From Anaerobranca gottschalkii DSM 13577 (GTDB lineage: Bacteria; Bacillota; Proteinivoracia; Proteinivoracales; Proteinivoracaceae): a stretch of 32,067 nucleotides of DNA. A program made the position numbers and the translations under genes. Below are positions 1 to 7,751 of this stretch, piece by piece; the first letter of the stretch is position 1; each line of letters begins with the position of its first letter. Under the pieces are notes generated by a model. It was given only the letters and a program-made list of their open reading frames with translations, did not search any database and had not been told where the DNA came from. The stretch covers positions 1 through 32,067 of the forward strand of contig NZ_FOIF01000013.1 in assembly GCF_900111575.1 (NCBI RefSeq). The letters are read 5' to 3'.

Positions 1-443
1 TCCTTTTTGAGGAAGAAAAATTCCAACAAATAGCCCCTATTCAATATTATAAGGAGCCAGAAAAATTGGTATACCGCTTTATAAGTAATAGATTAACCTT
101 TGCTTATGATGATACTAAAACATTAACTTTAAATAGTGCCAATATACTTATACCTAAAAGTACTTTTAATATTAAATACATATTAGCCTTGCTAAATTCC
201 GCTCCATTGCAATTTTACTTTGAAAACACATTTTCCAGTTTTAAAGTTTTAAGACACCATATCGAAGCTTTTCCAATACCAATAATTGATTTTAGCAAAG
301 AAAAGGAGATAGAAGGGCTAGTTAATTTAATTTTGCAAGAGGATAAAGAAGAAATTCTAAATAACTTATATCAAGAACTTGATGAAGAGGTTTGTAAATT
401 ATTCTGTTTAAGTAAAAAAGAAATAATATGTTTAATAAAATAA
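1..443 (+). CDS. C-terminal end of an N6-adenine DNA methylase / type IIG-like restriction-modification protein (5'-truncated by window)
   Basis: The reading frame is open back to the left edge (in frame from base 3), so the gene starts outside the window and only about 147 codons are seen. The visible part resembles the TaqI-like C-terminal target-recognition domain: a YRFISNRLTFAYDD segment, then TLNSANILIP, an ILALLNSAPLQFYF helix and the IEAFPIPII motif. In this family that region reads the DNA target, while the methylase (and sometimes nuclease) domains lie upstream. A methionine-less start at base 66 is possible on paper but would cut through the conserved domain and has no ribosome binding site, so I treat this as a fragment. 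It converges on hcp and shares a hairpin with it. It could belong to a stand-alone methylase, a type IIG enzyme or a BREX-like PglX; the window cannot decide. Confidence 0.75.
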   Translation, partial: LFEEEKFQQIAPIQYYKEPEKLVYRFISNRLTFAYDDTKTLTLNSANILIPKSTFNIKYILALLNSAPLQFYFENTFSSFKVLRHHIEAFPIPIIDFSKEKEIEGLVNLILQEDKEEILNNLYQELDEEVCKLFCLSKKEIICLIK

Positions 444-464
444 AGAGCTCGTTTTATGAGCTCT
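444..464 (-). terminator. Hairpin between convergent genes, probably the hcp terminator
   Basis: AGAGCTC and GAGCTCT form a perfect 7-bp stem with a 7-base loop. Read on the minus strand it is followed by a T-rich run (TTATTTTATT), so it should end hcp transcripts. On the plus strand no T run follows. Confidence 0.6.
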
Positions 465-489
465 CAGATTGAAAAGAATCCCTTTGTCC

Positions 490-1779
490 TTATCCTAACA
501 TTGCTTTTAAATCTTCTTGAGGATCTCCCGTTAATTTAAGGTTAAAGGTTTCTTGCAGAACCTTTAGCACTCCTGGAGAAATAAATTCTGGTGGTTTAGG
601 ACCAATATAGATGTTTTGTACACCTAAACTAAAGAGACCTAAAAGAATTGCTACAGCCTTTTGCTCAAACCAAGAAAGAACAATACTTAATGGTAGTTCA
701 TTAACTGAGCAGTTAAAGGCTTCTGCCAATGCTAAAGCGATTTTCACAGCAGAGCCGGAGTTGTTACACTGGCCTAAATCAATATATCTAGGAATACCAT
801 CAATGGTACCAAAATCGATATCATTAAACCTAAATTTACCACAAGATGTTGTTAAAATTACACAATCCTTAGGTAATGATTGGGCTAGTTGGCGGTAATA
901 CTCTCCCCCTTTACCGGGAGCATCACAACCGGCAATGACAAAGAATCTTCTAATTTTACCCTCTTTAACAGCACTAATGATTTCAGGAGCTAATTTTAAA
1001 ACATTTTCATGGTGATAACCTGTTATTAGTGTTTTATCAGAATCAATATTAGCTTCAGGTAGCTCCAAAGCCTTGTTAATTAGAGGAGTAAAATCATTAT
1101 TGATAATTTTTGTTACCCCCTCCAAACCAGCGACACCGTATGAAAACATCCTATGGCCGTAGGACCCTTTTATTGGCATTACACAATTAGTGGTTGCTAA
1201 GATGGCACCGGGAAACTCTTCAAATACCTTTCTTTGATCATACCAAGCTTTACCGATATTACCTTTTAGGTGGCTATATTTTTTAAGCTGAGGATAGCCG
1301 TGGGCTGGCAGCATTTCAGAGTGGGTATAAATATTAATACCTTTTCCTTCAGTTTGTTTAAGAAGTTCTTCTAAAGCAAAGAGGTTATGACCTGTTACAA
1401 TAATAGCTTTACCTTCAATTTTATCGGCAGAAACCACTACAGGCTGAGGAATTCCCAATCTATCGGTATGGGCTTTATCTAGAACCTCCATTATTTTAAC
1501 TGTAGCTTGTCCTACTTTCATCGCCATTTGAATGTGTTCTTCTAAGTTAAAATTAGAATTTGTTAATGTTAAGTACAGTGCTTCATGGGTTAATTTATCA
1601 ACTTCTTCACTAGAAGCACCTAATTCTCTAGCATGGGTAGCATAGGCGGCAATACCCTTTAATCCTAAAATTATTGTATCTTGCAAACTGGAAATTTCAG
1701 AATTTTTACCACAAACACCTATAGGACCAGTACAGCCCCCTTTCTTAGTTTGCTCGCATTGGTTACAAAACATTTCCAT
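490..1779 (-). CDS. hcp: Hybrid-cluster protein (hydroxylamine/NO reductase type), short class III-like form
   Basis: Hcp carries a cubane cluster and a hybrid Fe-S-O cluster, reduces hydroxylamine in vitro, and in vivo is linked to nitric oxide and nitrosative stress. The N-terminal cubane ligands are C5, C8, C16 and C23. All hybrid-cluster ligands are visible by motif: H131 (GHNL), E155 (THSEML), C199 (TTNC), C285 (AGCDAP), C313 (TTSCGKFRF), C338 (LGQCNN) and E372 (WFEQKA). At 429 residues it is about 110-120 shorter than the usual 540-550; the missing part is the helical segment between the N-terminal cysteines and the GHNL region, as in the short class known mainly from archaea and thermophiles. 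The start at 1779 has AGGAGG about 9 bases upstream. The gene is monocistronic here; two palindromes lie in its leader. Confidence 0.95.
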   Translation of the reverse strand: MEMFCNQCEQTKKGGCTGPIGVCGKNSEISSLQDTIILGLKGIAAYATHARELGASSEEVDKLTHEALYLTLTNSNFNLEEHIQMAMKVGQATVKIMEVLDKAHTDRLGIPQPVVVSADKIEGKAIIVTGHNLFALEELLKQTEGKGINIYTHSEMLPAHGYPQLKKYSHLKGNIGKAWYDQRKVFEEFPGAILATTNCVMPIKGSYGHRMFSYGVAGLEGVTKIINNDFTPLINKALELPEANIDSDKTLITGYHHENVLKLAPEIISAVKEGKIRRFFVIAGCDAPGKGGEYYRQLAQSLPKDCVILTTSCGKFRFNDIDFGTIDGIPRYIDLGQCNNSGSAVKIALALAEAFNCSVNELPLSIVLSWFEQKAVAILLGLFSLGVQNIYIGPKPPEFISPGVLKVLQETFNLKLTGDPQEDLKAMLG

Positions 1780-1801
1780 AAACTACTACCTCCTTAATAT
1801 A

Positions 1802-1820
1802 TATTATGTATATCATAATA
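1802..1820 (-). promoter_or_regulatory. Candidate operator palindrome in the hcp leader
   Basis: Seven-base arms TATTATG and CATAATA flank a 5-base centre, 23 bases upstream of the hcp start. A perfect dyad here fits a transcription-factor site, but the region is very AT-rich and no factor is identified. Confidence 0.3.
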
Positions 1821-1841
1821 ATCTAGAATATAATAAAAATC

Positions 1842-1857
1842 TGTGATATAAATCATA
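1842..1857. promoter_or_regulatory. Candidate CRP/FNR-type half-symmetric site upstream of hcp
   Basis: TGTGATATAAATCATA resembles the 16-base CRP/FNR-family pattern (TGTGA-N6-TCACA and relatives). hcp genes are often controlled by FNR-family regulators such as HcpR, so the placement makes sense. The right arm is imperfect, and the site also lies upstream of plsC, which diverges from hcp. Confidence 0.3.
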
Positions 1858-1952
1858 TTGGAAGGAAAAAATTAAAAAATAAAAGGTTTTAGACTTATAA
1901 ATGTAGAATTATTTACTCAGAAAAAATTAAAAACAAGACGGGGTGAAAAGCT

Positions 1953-2678
1953 TTGATTAAAAGTCTCATTGTAGCGGCTTATGTAATAATTATGTTAATT
2001 TTATCTATTCCTTATCTGCTAATTATAAAATTATGTAAGTTTTTAGGTTTGAAAAAAGTTTACTCTACTCTTTTAAACTCCTTTCTAATCTTTTTTTGCC
2101 GATCCGCTTTTTGGTTAGCAGGAGTTAAAGTTGAAGTAGAAGGTCTAGAAAATTTATTAGACAGAAATATGATATTTGTAGGAAACCATCAAAGTATGGT
2201 AGATATCCCGGTCATGTTAGGTTATATTCCTGGAATAAAAGGGTTTATCGCTAAAAAGGAAACCAAAAAATTACCAATTATTAATTGGTGGATGGAAGAA
2301 ATAAACTGTGTTTTTTTAGACCGACATAATATTCGCCAAGGGATGAAGGATATGGCAAAAGCCAAGGGATTATTAGAAGAAGGAAAATCTTTAGTAATAT
2401 ATCCTGAAGGAACTAGGAGTAAAAGTGACCAAATGGGTGAGTTTAAAAAAGGTAGTTTGAAAATAGGGGTTCAGGCAGGTGTGCCTATTGTACCAGTTGC
2501 CATTTCAGGTTCATATAAAATATTTGAAGAAGAAAGAAAGATAAAAAAAGGTAAAGTAAAGGTAAAGATTGGCGAACCTATTTTTATTGAAAGGTTAAGT
2601 GAGGAAGAAAAAAAAGATATCTCCCAATTAGCCTATGAAAGGGTAAAAGGCCTTTTAGAAAAAATACAAAAACCTTAA
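1953..2678 (+). CDS. plsC: 1-acyl-sn-glycerol-3-phosphate acyltransferase
   Basis: This enzyme transfers an acyl group to lysophosphatidic acid to give phosphatidic acid at the cytoplasmic membrane. The sequence has the family blocks in order: NHQSMVDIP (the HX4D catalytic pair, about residue 78), the FLDRHN block, and YPEGTRS with FKKGS (about residues 150-172). The N-terminal 55 residues hold two hydrophobic segments that should anchor it. Length (241) is normal. The start is TTG at 1953, with GGGGTG about 7 bases upstream; no better start is seen. It lies 31 bases before the sigma-54 activator gene and may share its transcript, although the functions appear unrelated. Confidence 0.92.
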   Translation: MIKSLIVAAYVIIMLILSIPYLLIIKLCKFLGLKKVYSTLLNSFLIFFCRSAFWLAGVKVEVEGLENLLDRNMIFVGNHQSMVDIPVMLGYIPGIKGFIAKKETKKLPIINWWMEEINCVFLDRHNIRQGMKDMAKAKGLLEEGKSLVIYPEGTRSKSDQMGEFKKGSLKIGVQAGVPIVPVAISGSYKIFEEERKIKKGKVKVKIGEPIFIERLSEEEKKDISQLAYERVKGLLEKIQKP

Positions 2679-2709
2679 ATAAAAGGTATTTGTATTGAGA
2701 GGTGAAAAA

Positions 2710-4614
2710 ATGGAAAAAGGATATATAAGAAAGTCCCACCTTCGATGTTTAAATTATGGTGTTGATAAAGAAAGAAATTTTTCTGCTAAAATTATCGCCG
2801 GTCAACAGCTTGCCGATAGATTAGAGAAAAATAGAACCCTCATAGAAGTAGCAACACCCTTTATGGAACACCTCTATAATTTCGTTAAAGGCTCTAACTT
2901 CTTTTCCATCTTAACCGATGGAGAGGGTTGTATTTTAAAAGTCATAGGGGATCAAGAAATATTACAAGAAGCTTACTCGTTAAAAATGATACCCGGTGCT
3001 TTTATGGATGAAAAGAATATTGGAACAAATGCAATGGGTACTGCACTGGCGGAAGGGAAACCTGTACAAGTTTCGGGGGAAGAACACTATATAAAAGCAT
3101 ATCACCGTTGGACCTGTTCAGCTGCCCCTATTAAAAATCCTGATGGTGAAGTTATCGGTTGTCTAGACTTAACAGGCTACAGTCCCCAAGTCCATTCCCA
3201 CACTCTAGGAATGGTGGTGGCAGCGGTAAAGGCGGTAGAAAACATTTTAACAAAGGATCAAGCGACTTTTAAACTTTCTGTTGTTAATAAATATATAGAA
3301 ACAATAATCAATTCTATAGATGAAGGGATCATAACCGTTGGACCAAAGGGTTACTTAAAACTTTTGAATGCTAAAGCAGAAAAAATTTTAGGTTTATCTA
3401 ACATTGAGATACAGGGGAAAAGAGCCAAAGACTATATTGAAAATTGGGATTTTATTGAAAGGATACTCAAAGAAAAAAATAAGATATCTGAAGAAGAGAC
3501 ATATATAAAAAGTAAAAAAGGAAAGTTTCACTGTATTATAAGTGGCTATTTTATACAAGGTAAAGATAAACCTCAAGGATATGTTTGTATTTTTAAAGAA
3601 ATAAAAACAGCAAGGAAATTGGCAAACAGGATGTATGGTAAACAGGCGGTATACACCTTTGAAAAAATTATCGGTAGAAACAAAGAGTTTATTAAAACAT
3701 TAGAGAAGGCAAAAAATATAGCAGATAGCCCTTCTACAGTTTTAATTTTAGGAGAAAGTGGAACAGGTAAAGAAGTTTTTGCCCAAGCAATTCACAATGC
3801 TTCTTCTAGAAAAGATGAGGCCTTTGTGGCCATCAATTGCGGTGCAATACCTAAAAACTTAATAGAAGCAGAATTGTTTGGATATGAGGAAGGAGCTTTT
3901 ACCGGTGGGAAAAGGGGTGGAAGTATAGGTAAGTTCGAACTAGCCGATGGAGGAACCCTTTTCTTAGACGAAATTGGAGAAATGCCCCTTGATATGCAGG
4001 TCAACTTACTTAGGGTATTAGAAGAAGGGAAGTTTTATAAAGTAGGGGGCAATAGGGAAATATCCGTCGATGTCCGGATAATTGCAGCTACCAATAAAGA
4101 TTTAAAAAAAGAAGTAGAAAAGGGTTTTTTCCGCAAAGACTTATATTATCGTTTAAATGTCTTGACTTTAAAACTTCCTTCATTAAAAGAGCGAAAAGAT
4201 GACATCCCTTTATTAGTAGACTATTTCTTAACAATTAAATCTCTAAAATTAAACAAAAAAACGGTAGTATTAGGTGAAGAAATTTTAGAAAAATTTATGA
4301 ATTATCATTGGCCGGGAAATATTAGAGAATTAGAAAATGTAATTGAAAGTATAGTTAATACTCCTGATTTGTTAGAGTTACCCTTTGAAAAACCAAATAT
4401 AAAATTTAGTTTCGATGAACAACTATTAGAATTAGAAAACCTAGAAGATGTAGAAAAATATACCATTGAAAAGGTATTGAAAAAATATAATTATAATATA
4501 TCCAATGCCGCTAAGGCATTAGGTATTGGTAGGAATACTTTATATCGAAAAGTAGAAAAATATAAAATTAAAGTAGAAGACCATTTTTGTTCCAATTTGA
4601 AACAATTGCCCTAA
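2710..4614 (+). CDS. Sigma-54-dependent transcriptional activator, AcoR-like (GAF-PAS-AAA-Fis)
   Basis: An enhancer-binding protein that uses ATP to open sigma-54 promoters. Domains in order: AcoR-type GAF sensor (about residues 45-180, with the family signature NIGTNAMGTAL at 103-113), PAS (about 195-300), AAA+ core (Walker A GESGTGKE 348-355, Walker B GTLFLDE 415-421, arginine block FRKDLYYRLNV 474-484), and a Fis-type helix-turn-helix (about 594-615). The sigma-54-contacting loop reads GAFTGG rather than GAFTGA (395-400). I chose ATG 2710 over an upstream TTG at 2695 because AGAGGTG sits correctly before 2710. The gene is directly upstream of aor, which has a -24/-12 promoter, so aor is the obvious target. 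The signal is unknown; AcoR relatives respond to small carbonyl compounds, which would suit an aldehyde oxidase. Confidence 0.93.
   Translation: MEKGYIRKSHLRCLNYGVDKERNFSAKIIAGQQLADRLEKNRTLIEVATPFMEHLYNFVKGSNFFSILTDGEGCILKVIGDQEILQEAYSLKMIPGAFMDEKNIGTNAMGTALAEGKPVQVSGEEHYIKAYHRWTCSAAPIKNPDGEVIGCLDLTGYSPQVHSHTLGMVVAAVKAVENILTKDQATFKLSVVNKYIETIINSIDEGIITVGPKGYLKLLNAKAEKILGLSNIEIQGKRAKDYIENWDFIERILKEKNKISEEETYIKSKKGKFHCIISGYFIQGKDKPQGYVCIFKEIKTARKLANRMYGKQAVYTFEKIIGRNKEFIKTLEKAKNIADSPSTVLILGESGTGKEVFAQAIHNASSRKDEAFVAINCGAIPKNLIEAELFGYEEGAFTGGKRGGSIGKFELADGGTLFLDEIGEMPLDMQVNLLRVLEEGKFYKVGGNREISVDVRIIAATNKDLKKEVEKGFFRKDLYYRLNVLTLKLPSLKERKDDIPLLVDYFLTIKSLKLNKKTVVLGEEILEKFMNYHWPGNIRELENVIESIVNTPDLLELPFEKPNIKFSFDEQLLELENLEDVEKYTIEKVLKKYNYNISNAAKALGIGRNTLYRKVEKYKIKVEDHFCSNLKQLP
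4588..4604. promoter_or_regulatory. Candidate upstream activator site 1 for aor
   Basis: TGTTCCAATTTGAAACA is a 17-base dyad (arms TGTTCC/GAAACA, one mismatch) inside the last codons of the activator gene, about 120 bases before the -24 element. It matches the second copy at 4640 in 13 of 17 positions. Assigning it to the neighbouring activator is inference. Confidence 0.4.
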
Positions 4615-4639
4615 AAGGATACAAAAAATATTGACACTA

Positions 4640-4656
4640 TGTTCCAAAATAACACA
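4640..4656. promoter_or_regulatory. Candidate upstream activator site 2 for aor
   Basis: TGTTCCAAAATAACACA shares TGTTCCAA and the terminal ACA with the site at 4588. The two starts are exactly 52 bases apart, near five helical turns, so both would face the same side of the DNA. It overlaps the left arm of the activator-gene terminator. Confidence 0.38.
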
Positions 4657-4702
4657 GCCCCCTTTTTTCTATTAAAGGGATGCTGTGTTTTCTTTATTTA
4701 TA
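4651..4702 (+). terminator. Rho-independent terminator of the activator gene
   Basis: AACACAGC (4651-4658) pairs with GCTGTGTT (4682-4689). After a small internal loop, CCCTTT pairs with AAAGGG. A T-rich tail follows (TTTTCTTTATTTAT). It separates activator transcripts from the aor promoter. Confidence 0.8.
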
Positions 4703-4715
4703 AAATTAGGAATGT

Positions 4716-4730
4716 TGGCACGAACTTTGC
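4716..4730 (+). promoter_or_regulatory. Sigma-54 (-24/-12) promoter of aor
   Basis: TGGCAC-N5-TTGC matches the sigma-54 consensus exactly, with the invariant GG and GC ten bases apart. It lies 43 bases before the aor ATG and directly downstream of a gene for a sigma-54 activator. Confidence 0.92.
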
Positions 4731-4773
4731 GTATTATTATACTGTGAAAAAATATAAGGGAGGCGGTAGAAAG

Positions 4774-6564
4774 ATGCATGGTTACAGAGGGAAGATTCTA
4801 AGGGTTAACCTCACAGAGAGAACTTGTAAAGTGGAAGATTTAGATTTAAACTTGGCAAAAAAATATCTCGGCGGTAGAGGTTTAGGGGAAAAACTCTTTA
4901 TGGATGAAGTAGACCCTAAAGTAGACCCTTTTAGCCCCGAAAACAAGTTTTTAGTAGTAACGGGTCCTTTAACAGGTACACCTACCCCTACAGGGGGCAG
5001 GTACATGGTTGTAACAAAATCTCCCCTTTCTGACACCATAGCCTGTTCAAACTCCGGTGGTTTTTGGGGAGCAGAACTTAAATTTGCCGGTTATGATGTA
5101 ATTATAGTAGAAGGTAAAGCAGATAAGCCAGTATATATCCATATTGAAGATGATATGGTCGAAATTAAAGATGCCCAACATTTGTGGGGTAAAGTTGTAT
5201 CTGAAACTACAGAAGTTTTAAAGGGAGAATTAGGAGAAAAAGTTAAAGTTTTAACTATAGGACCGGCCGGTGAAAAACTTTCTAGAATCGCAGCGGTAAT
5301 GAACGATCTTTATAGAGCAGCAGGTAGATCGGGAGTAGGGGCAGTTATGGGTTCTAAAAACTTAAAGGCTATTGTAGTTAAAGGAAGTGGCAAGCCTCAA
5401 ATCGCTGCCGAAGATAAACTTAAAGAAGTAGTAGCTAGTTGTATGAAAAAAATAAAAGAAAATGGGGTTACAGGTCAAGGATTACCTACTTATGGTACAG
5501 CAGTATTGGTAAATATTATTAACGAAAATGGAGTATTCCCCACTAACAATTTCCAAAAAAGTGTATTTGCCAATGCAGAGGAAATCAGTGGTGAAACTTT
5601 AGCGGAAAAATATTTAATTAAAAAAGATGTTTGCTATCGCTGCCCTATCGGTTGTGGCCGTTACTGTAAAGTAGATGACATTGAAGGTGGAGGGCCAGAA
5701 TATGAAACTATCTGGGCCTTTGGTGCCGATTGTGGAGTTTCAGATTTAGGAGCTATCATTAAAGCTAACTTCTGGTGTAATGAATTGGGATTAGATACCA
5801 TTTCTGCAGGAGCTACTATTGCTGCAGCTATGGAACTTTATCAGAGGGGTTATATTAAGGAAGAAGACACCAATGGTATTCCTTTAGAATTTGGTAATAG
5901 TGAAGCAGTGATCCAGTGGACTAAGCGGATAGGTTATAGGGAAGGCATAGGAGATAAAATGGCGGAAGGGTCTTATAGGCTTGGGGAAAGCTACGGAGTT
6001 CCTGAGTTGTCTATGAGTGTTAAAAAACTAGAATTACCAGCTTATGATCCTAGGGGTATTAAGGGTCAAGGATTACAATATGCTACATCTAACCGTGGAG
6101 GTTGCCATGTTAGAGGTTATTTAATTTCACCAGAAATTTTAGGACTACCTGAAAAATTAGATAGATTTTCTTTAGAAGGTAAAGCCCAATGGGCCAAGAC
6201 TTTCCAAGATTTAACAGCGGCTATTGATTCTTTAGGATTATGTCTGTTTACTTCCTTTGCCTTAGGACCACAGGAATATGCTGATCTGTATAATGCCGTA
6301 GTAGGCACTGATTTTAGCGGAGAAGATATTTTAACTGCTGGGGAAAGGATTTGGAATATTGAAAAGTTGTTTAACTTAAAGGCAGGCTTAACTAAAGGAG
6401 ATGACACATTGCCTAAGAGATTATTAAATGAGCCAATTCCCGATGGGCCTTCTAAAGGTAATGTACATCAGTTAGAAGAATTACTACCCCAATATTACCA
6501 AGTAAGGGGATGGGATGAAGAAGGGGTACCAAAGGAAGAGACATTAGCGAAATTAGGGATCTAA
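4774..6564 (+). CDS. aor: Tungsten-containing aldehyde:ferredoxin oxidoreductase
   Basis: Oxidises aldehydes to carboxylic acids with ferredoxin as electron acceptor, using a tungsten bis-pyranopterin and one 4Fe-4S cluster; cytoplasmic. The sequence begins with the typical GYRGKILRVNLT strand. Cluster ligands are C287, C290 and C294 (CYRCPIGC) plus C490 (SLGLC). The pterin-binding regions GGRYMVVTKSPLSD, AAGRSGVGAVMGSKNLKAI and DPRGIKGQGL are all present. At 596 residues it is a normal length. An in-frame upstream ATG at 4639 is rejected because the sigma-54 promoter would then lie inside the gene; ATG 4774 has GGGAGG ten bases before it. In amino-acid fermenters AOR handles aldehydes from 2-keto-acid breakdown; the exact substrate cannot be read from sequence. 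A maturase and a MoaD-like gene follow. Confidence 0.95.
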   Translation: MHGYRGKILRVNLTERTCKVEDLDLNLAKKYLGGRGLGEKLFMDEVDPKVDPFSPENKFLVVTGPLTGTPTPTGGRYMVVTKSPLSDTIACSNSGGFWGAELKFAGYDVIIVEGKADKPVYIHIEDDMVEIKDAQHLWGKVVSETTEVLKGELGEKVKVLTIGPAGEKLSRIAAVMNDLYRAAGRSGVGAVMGSKNLKAIVVKGSGKPQIAAEDKLKEVVASCMKKIKENGVTGQGLPTYGTAVLVNIINENGVFPTNNFQKSVFANAEEISGETLAEKYLIKKDVCYRCPIGCGRYCKVDDIEGGGPEYETIWAFGADCGVSDLGAIIKANFWCNELGLDTISAGATIAAAMELYQRGYIKEEDTNGIPLEFGNSEAVIQWTKRIGYREGIGDKMAEGSYRLGESYGVPELSMSVKKLELPAYDPRGIKGQGLQYATSNRGGCHVRGYLISPEILGLPEKLDRFSLEGKAQWAKTFQDLTAAIDSLGLCLFTSFALGPQEYADLYNAVVGTDFSGEDILTAGERIWNIEKLFNLKAGLTKGDDTLPKRLLNEPIPDGPSKGNVHQLEELLPQYYQVRGWDEEGVPKEETLAKLGI

Positions 6565-6584
6565 TAACTAAATTCTAATATATA

Positions 6585-6616
6585 AATATAGGCAGAGCCA
6601 GGGCTCTGCCTATATT
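6585..6616 (+). terminator. Long perfect hairpin after aor (terminator or attenuator)
   Basis: AATATAGGCAGAGCC pairs over 15 bases with GGCTCTGCCTATATT, with only two unpaired bases between. The T run after it is poor (TTCCTC), so it may act as a partial terminator or as an mRNA-stabilising 3' end that raises aor over the downstream genes. Confidence 0.65.
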
Positions 6617-6634
6617 CCTCTAAATAAAATAGGG

Positions 6635-6648
6635 AAAGCTTAAGCTTT
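6635..6648. promoter_or_regulatory. 14-bp perfect palindrome just upstream of the maturase gene
   Basis: AAAGCTTAAGCTTT is self-complementary without a loop, 10 bases before the ribosome binding site. It could be a dimeric repressor site. No promoter is obvious around it and the AT content makes chance plausible. Confidence 0.2.
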
Positions 6649-6669
6649 TCTTAAGACAAGGTGATAAGT

Positions 6670-7725
6670 ATGAAAAAATTAGGGATTGAATTTAAATTTA
6701 CAGAAAGTTCTCCTGAAAAGGTCTATTTAGAATTAACTAATGGTTGTAATCTAAATTGCCAGTTTTGTTTTCGCCACGGTTGGAATGAAGGGATATTTGA
6801 ATTAGATGGGGAAATTTTAGAAAAGATTAAAAGAGGATTAGAGGGAACAAGGGTTAAAGAAGTGATTTTAGGAGGAATAGGTGAACCAACAACGGCGAGT
6901 AATTTTGAAACTGGAGTGAAGCTCTTTAAGGATTATAATTTAACATTAACTACCAATGGAACTTTGCTTAAAGAAAAAGGGGAAATTATCAGTCAGGGGA
7001 TTAAGAAAATAATAGTTTCTGTAGATGGAGATGAGGATAAATTTTTTCAAATTAGGAATACTCCATTAGAACAGGTCCTTGATGGAATTAAGTATATCAA
7101 AGGGATAAACAAAGGAATAGAAGTTCTCCTTCAGTTTGTGATTGGAAGAGAAAATGTGGATAAAATGAAGGCTGTTGTGGATATCTGCGAAAAATTGAAT
7201 TTACAAGGGGTAATTTTTTCTAATATAATACCTGGCCAGCAAAGGGATAAAGATAAATACCTTTATACCCTTGGGCCTAACCCTTATTTAGATAGGGTTT
7301 TTAATGAAGTGAGAAATTACTCCTTTAAAAAAGGTGTTAACATAATTTATCCACAAACCAAAATAAAAACCCTTAGAAAATGTGGATTTATCGAAGAAGG
7401 ATCAATATTTATCAACAGTTTAGGGGAAGTTTGCCCTTGCTATCGCTTTGCCCATAATTCTAAGGAGTACGTTTTTGGTAGAGAAAAAAGGATTAGTAAA
7501 CACAGTTATGGAAGTGTAAAAGATGGGGATATCTTAACAATTTGGAATTCTAAAAGTTATTTAGATTTTCGCTTAACATTAATTACAGAAAACTACCCTT
7601 CTTGTTTAGATTGTGATTTAGTTGATGGTTGTGATATAGTTAACCAAACTACCTGGGATTGTGAGGGGATGTCACCTACCTGTGGAGATTGCCTTTGGTC
7701 TAGGGGGATAACAATTTGTCCATAA
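6670..7725 (+). CDS. Radical SAM/SPASM protein, probable tungsten-cofactor oxidoreductase maturase
   Basis: A radical SAM enzyme with the SAM-cluster motif CNLNCQFC (C26, C30, C33) and the GGIGEP block that contacts SAM. The C-terminal third is rich in cysteines (CPC, CLDCD, GCD, CEG, CGDC), as in SPASM domains that bind extra Fe-S clusters. This length (351) and cysteine layout, together with a position directly after a tungsten aldehyde oxidoreductase, match the family annotated as tungsten-cofactor oxidoreductase radical SAM maturase, whose reaction has not been established as far as I know. ATG 6670 is preferred over GTG 6661 because AAGGTGAT lies 4-5 bases upstream and overlaps that GTG. 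The moaD-like gene follows 26 bases later, so the two are probably co-translated with aor or from a weaker local promoter. Confidence 0.85.
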   Translation: MKKLGIEFKFTESSPEKVYLELTNGCNLNCQFCFRHGWNEGIFELDGEILEKIKRGLEGTRVKEVILGGIGEPTTASNFETGVKLFKDYNLTLTTNGTLLKEKGEIISQGIKKIIVSVDGDEDKFFQIRNTPLEQVLDGIKYIKGINKGIEVLLQFVIGRENVDKMKAVVDICEKLNLQGVIFSNIIPGQQRDKDKYLYTLGPNPYLDRVFNEVRNYSFKKGVNIIYPQTKIKTLRKCGFIEEGSIFINSLGEVCPCYRFAHNSKEYVFGREKRISKHSYGSVKDGDILTIWNSKSYLDFRLTLITENYPSCLDCDLVDGCDIVNQTTWDCEGMSPTCGDCLWSRGITICP

Positions 7726-7751
7726 AAGGAACTTACGAAAGGGGAATAAGG

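Noticed and set aside
611-898. Open frame on the plus strand inside hcp, and similar antisense or shifted open frames inside other genes (for example 4782-5039, 16271-16456, 29506-29691)
   Set aside because: They lie wholly within well-supported genes, have no proper ribosome binding sites and show no recognisable protein features.
4639-4773. In-frame N-terminal extension of aor from ATG 4639
   Set aside because: It would place the activator's terminator tail and the sigma-54 promoter inside the coding region and lacks a ribosome binding site; the AOR family starts at MHGYRGK.
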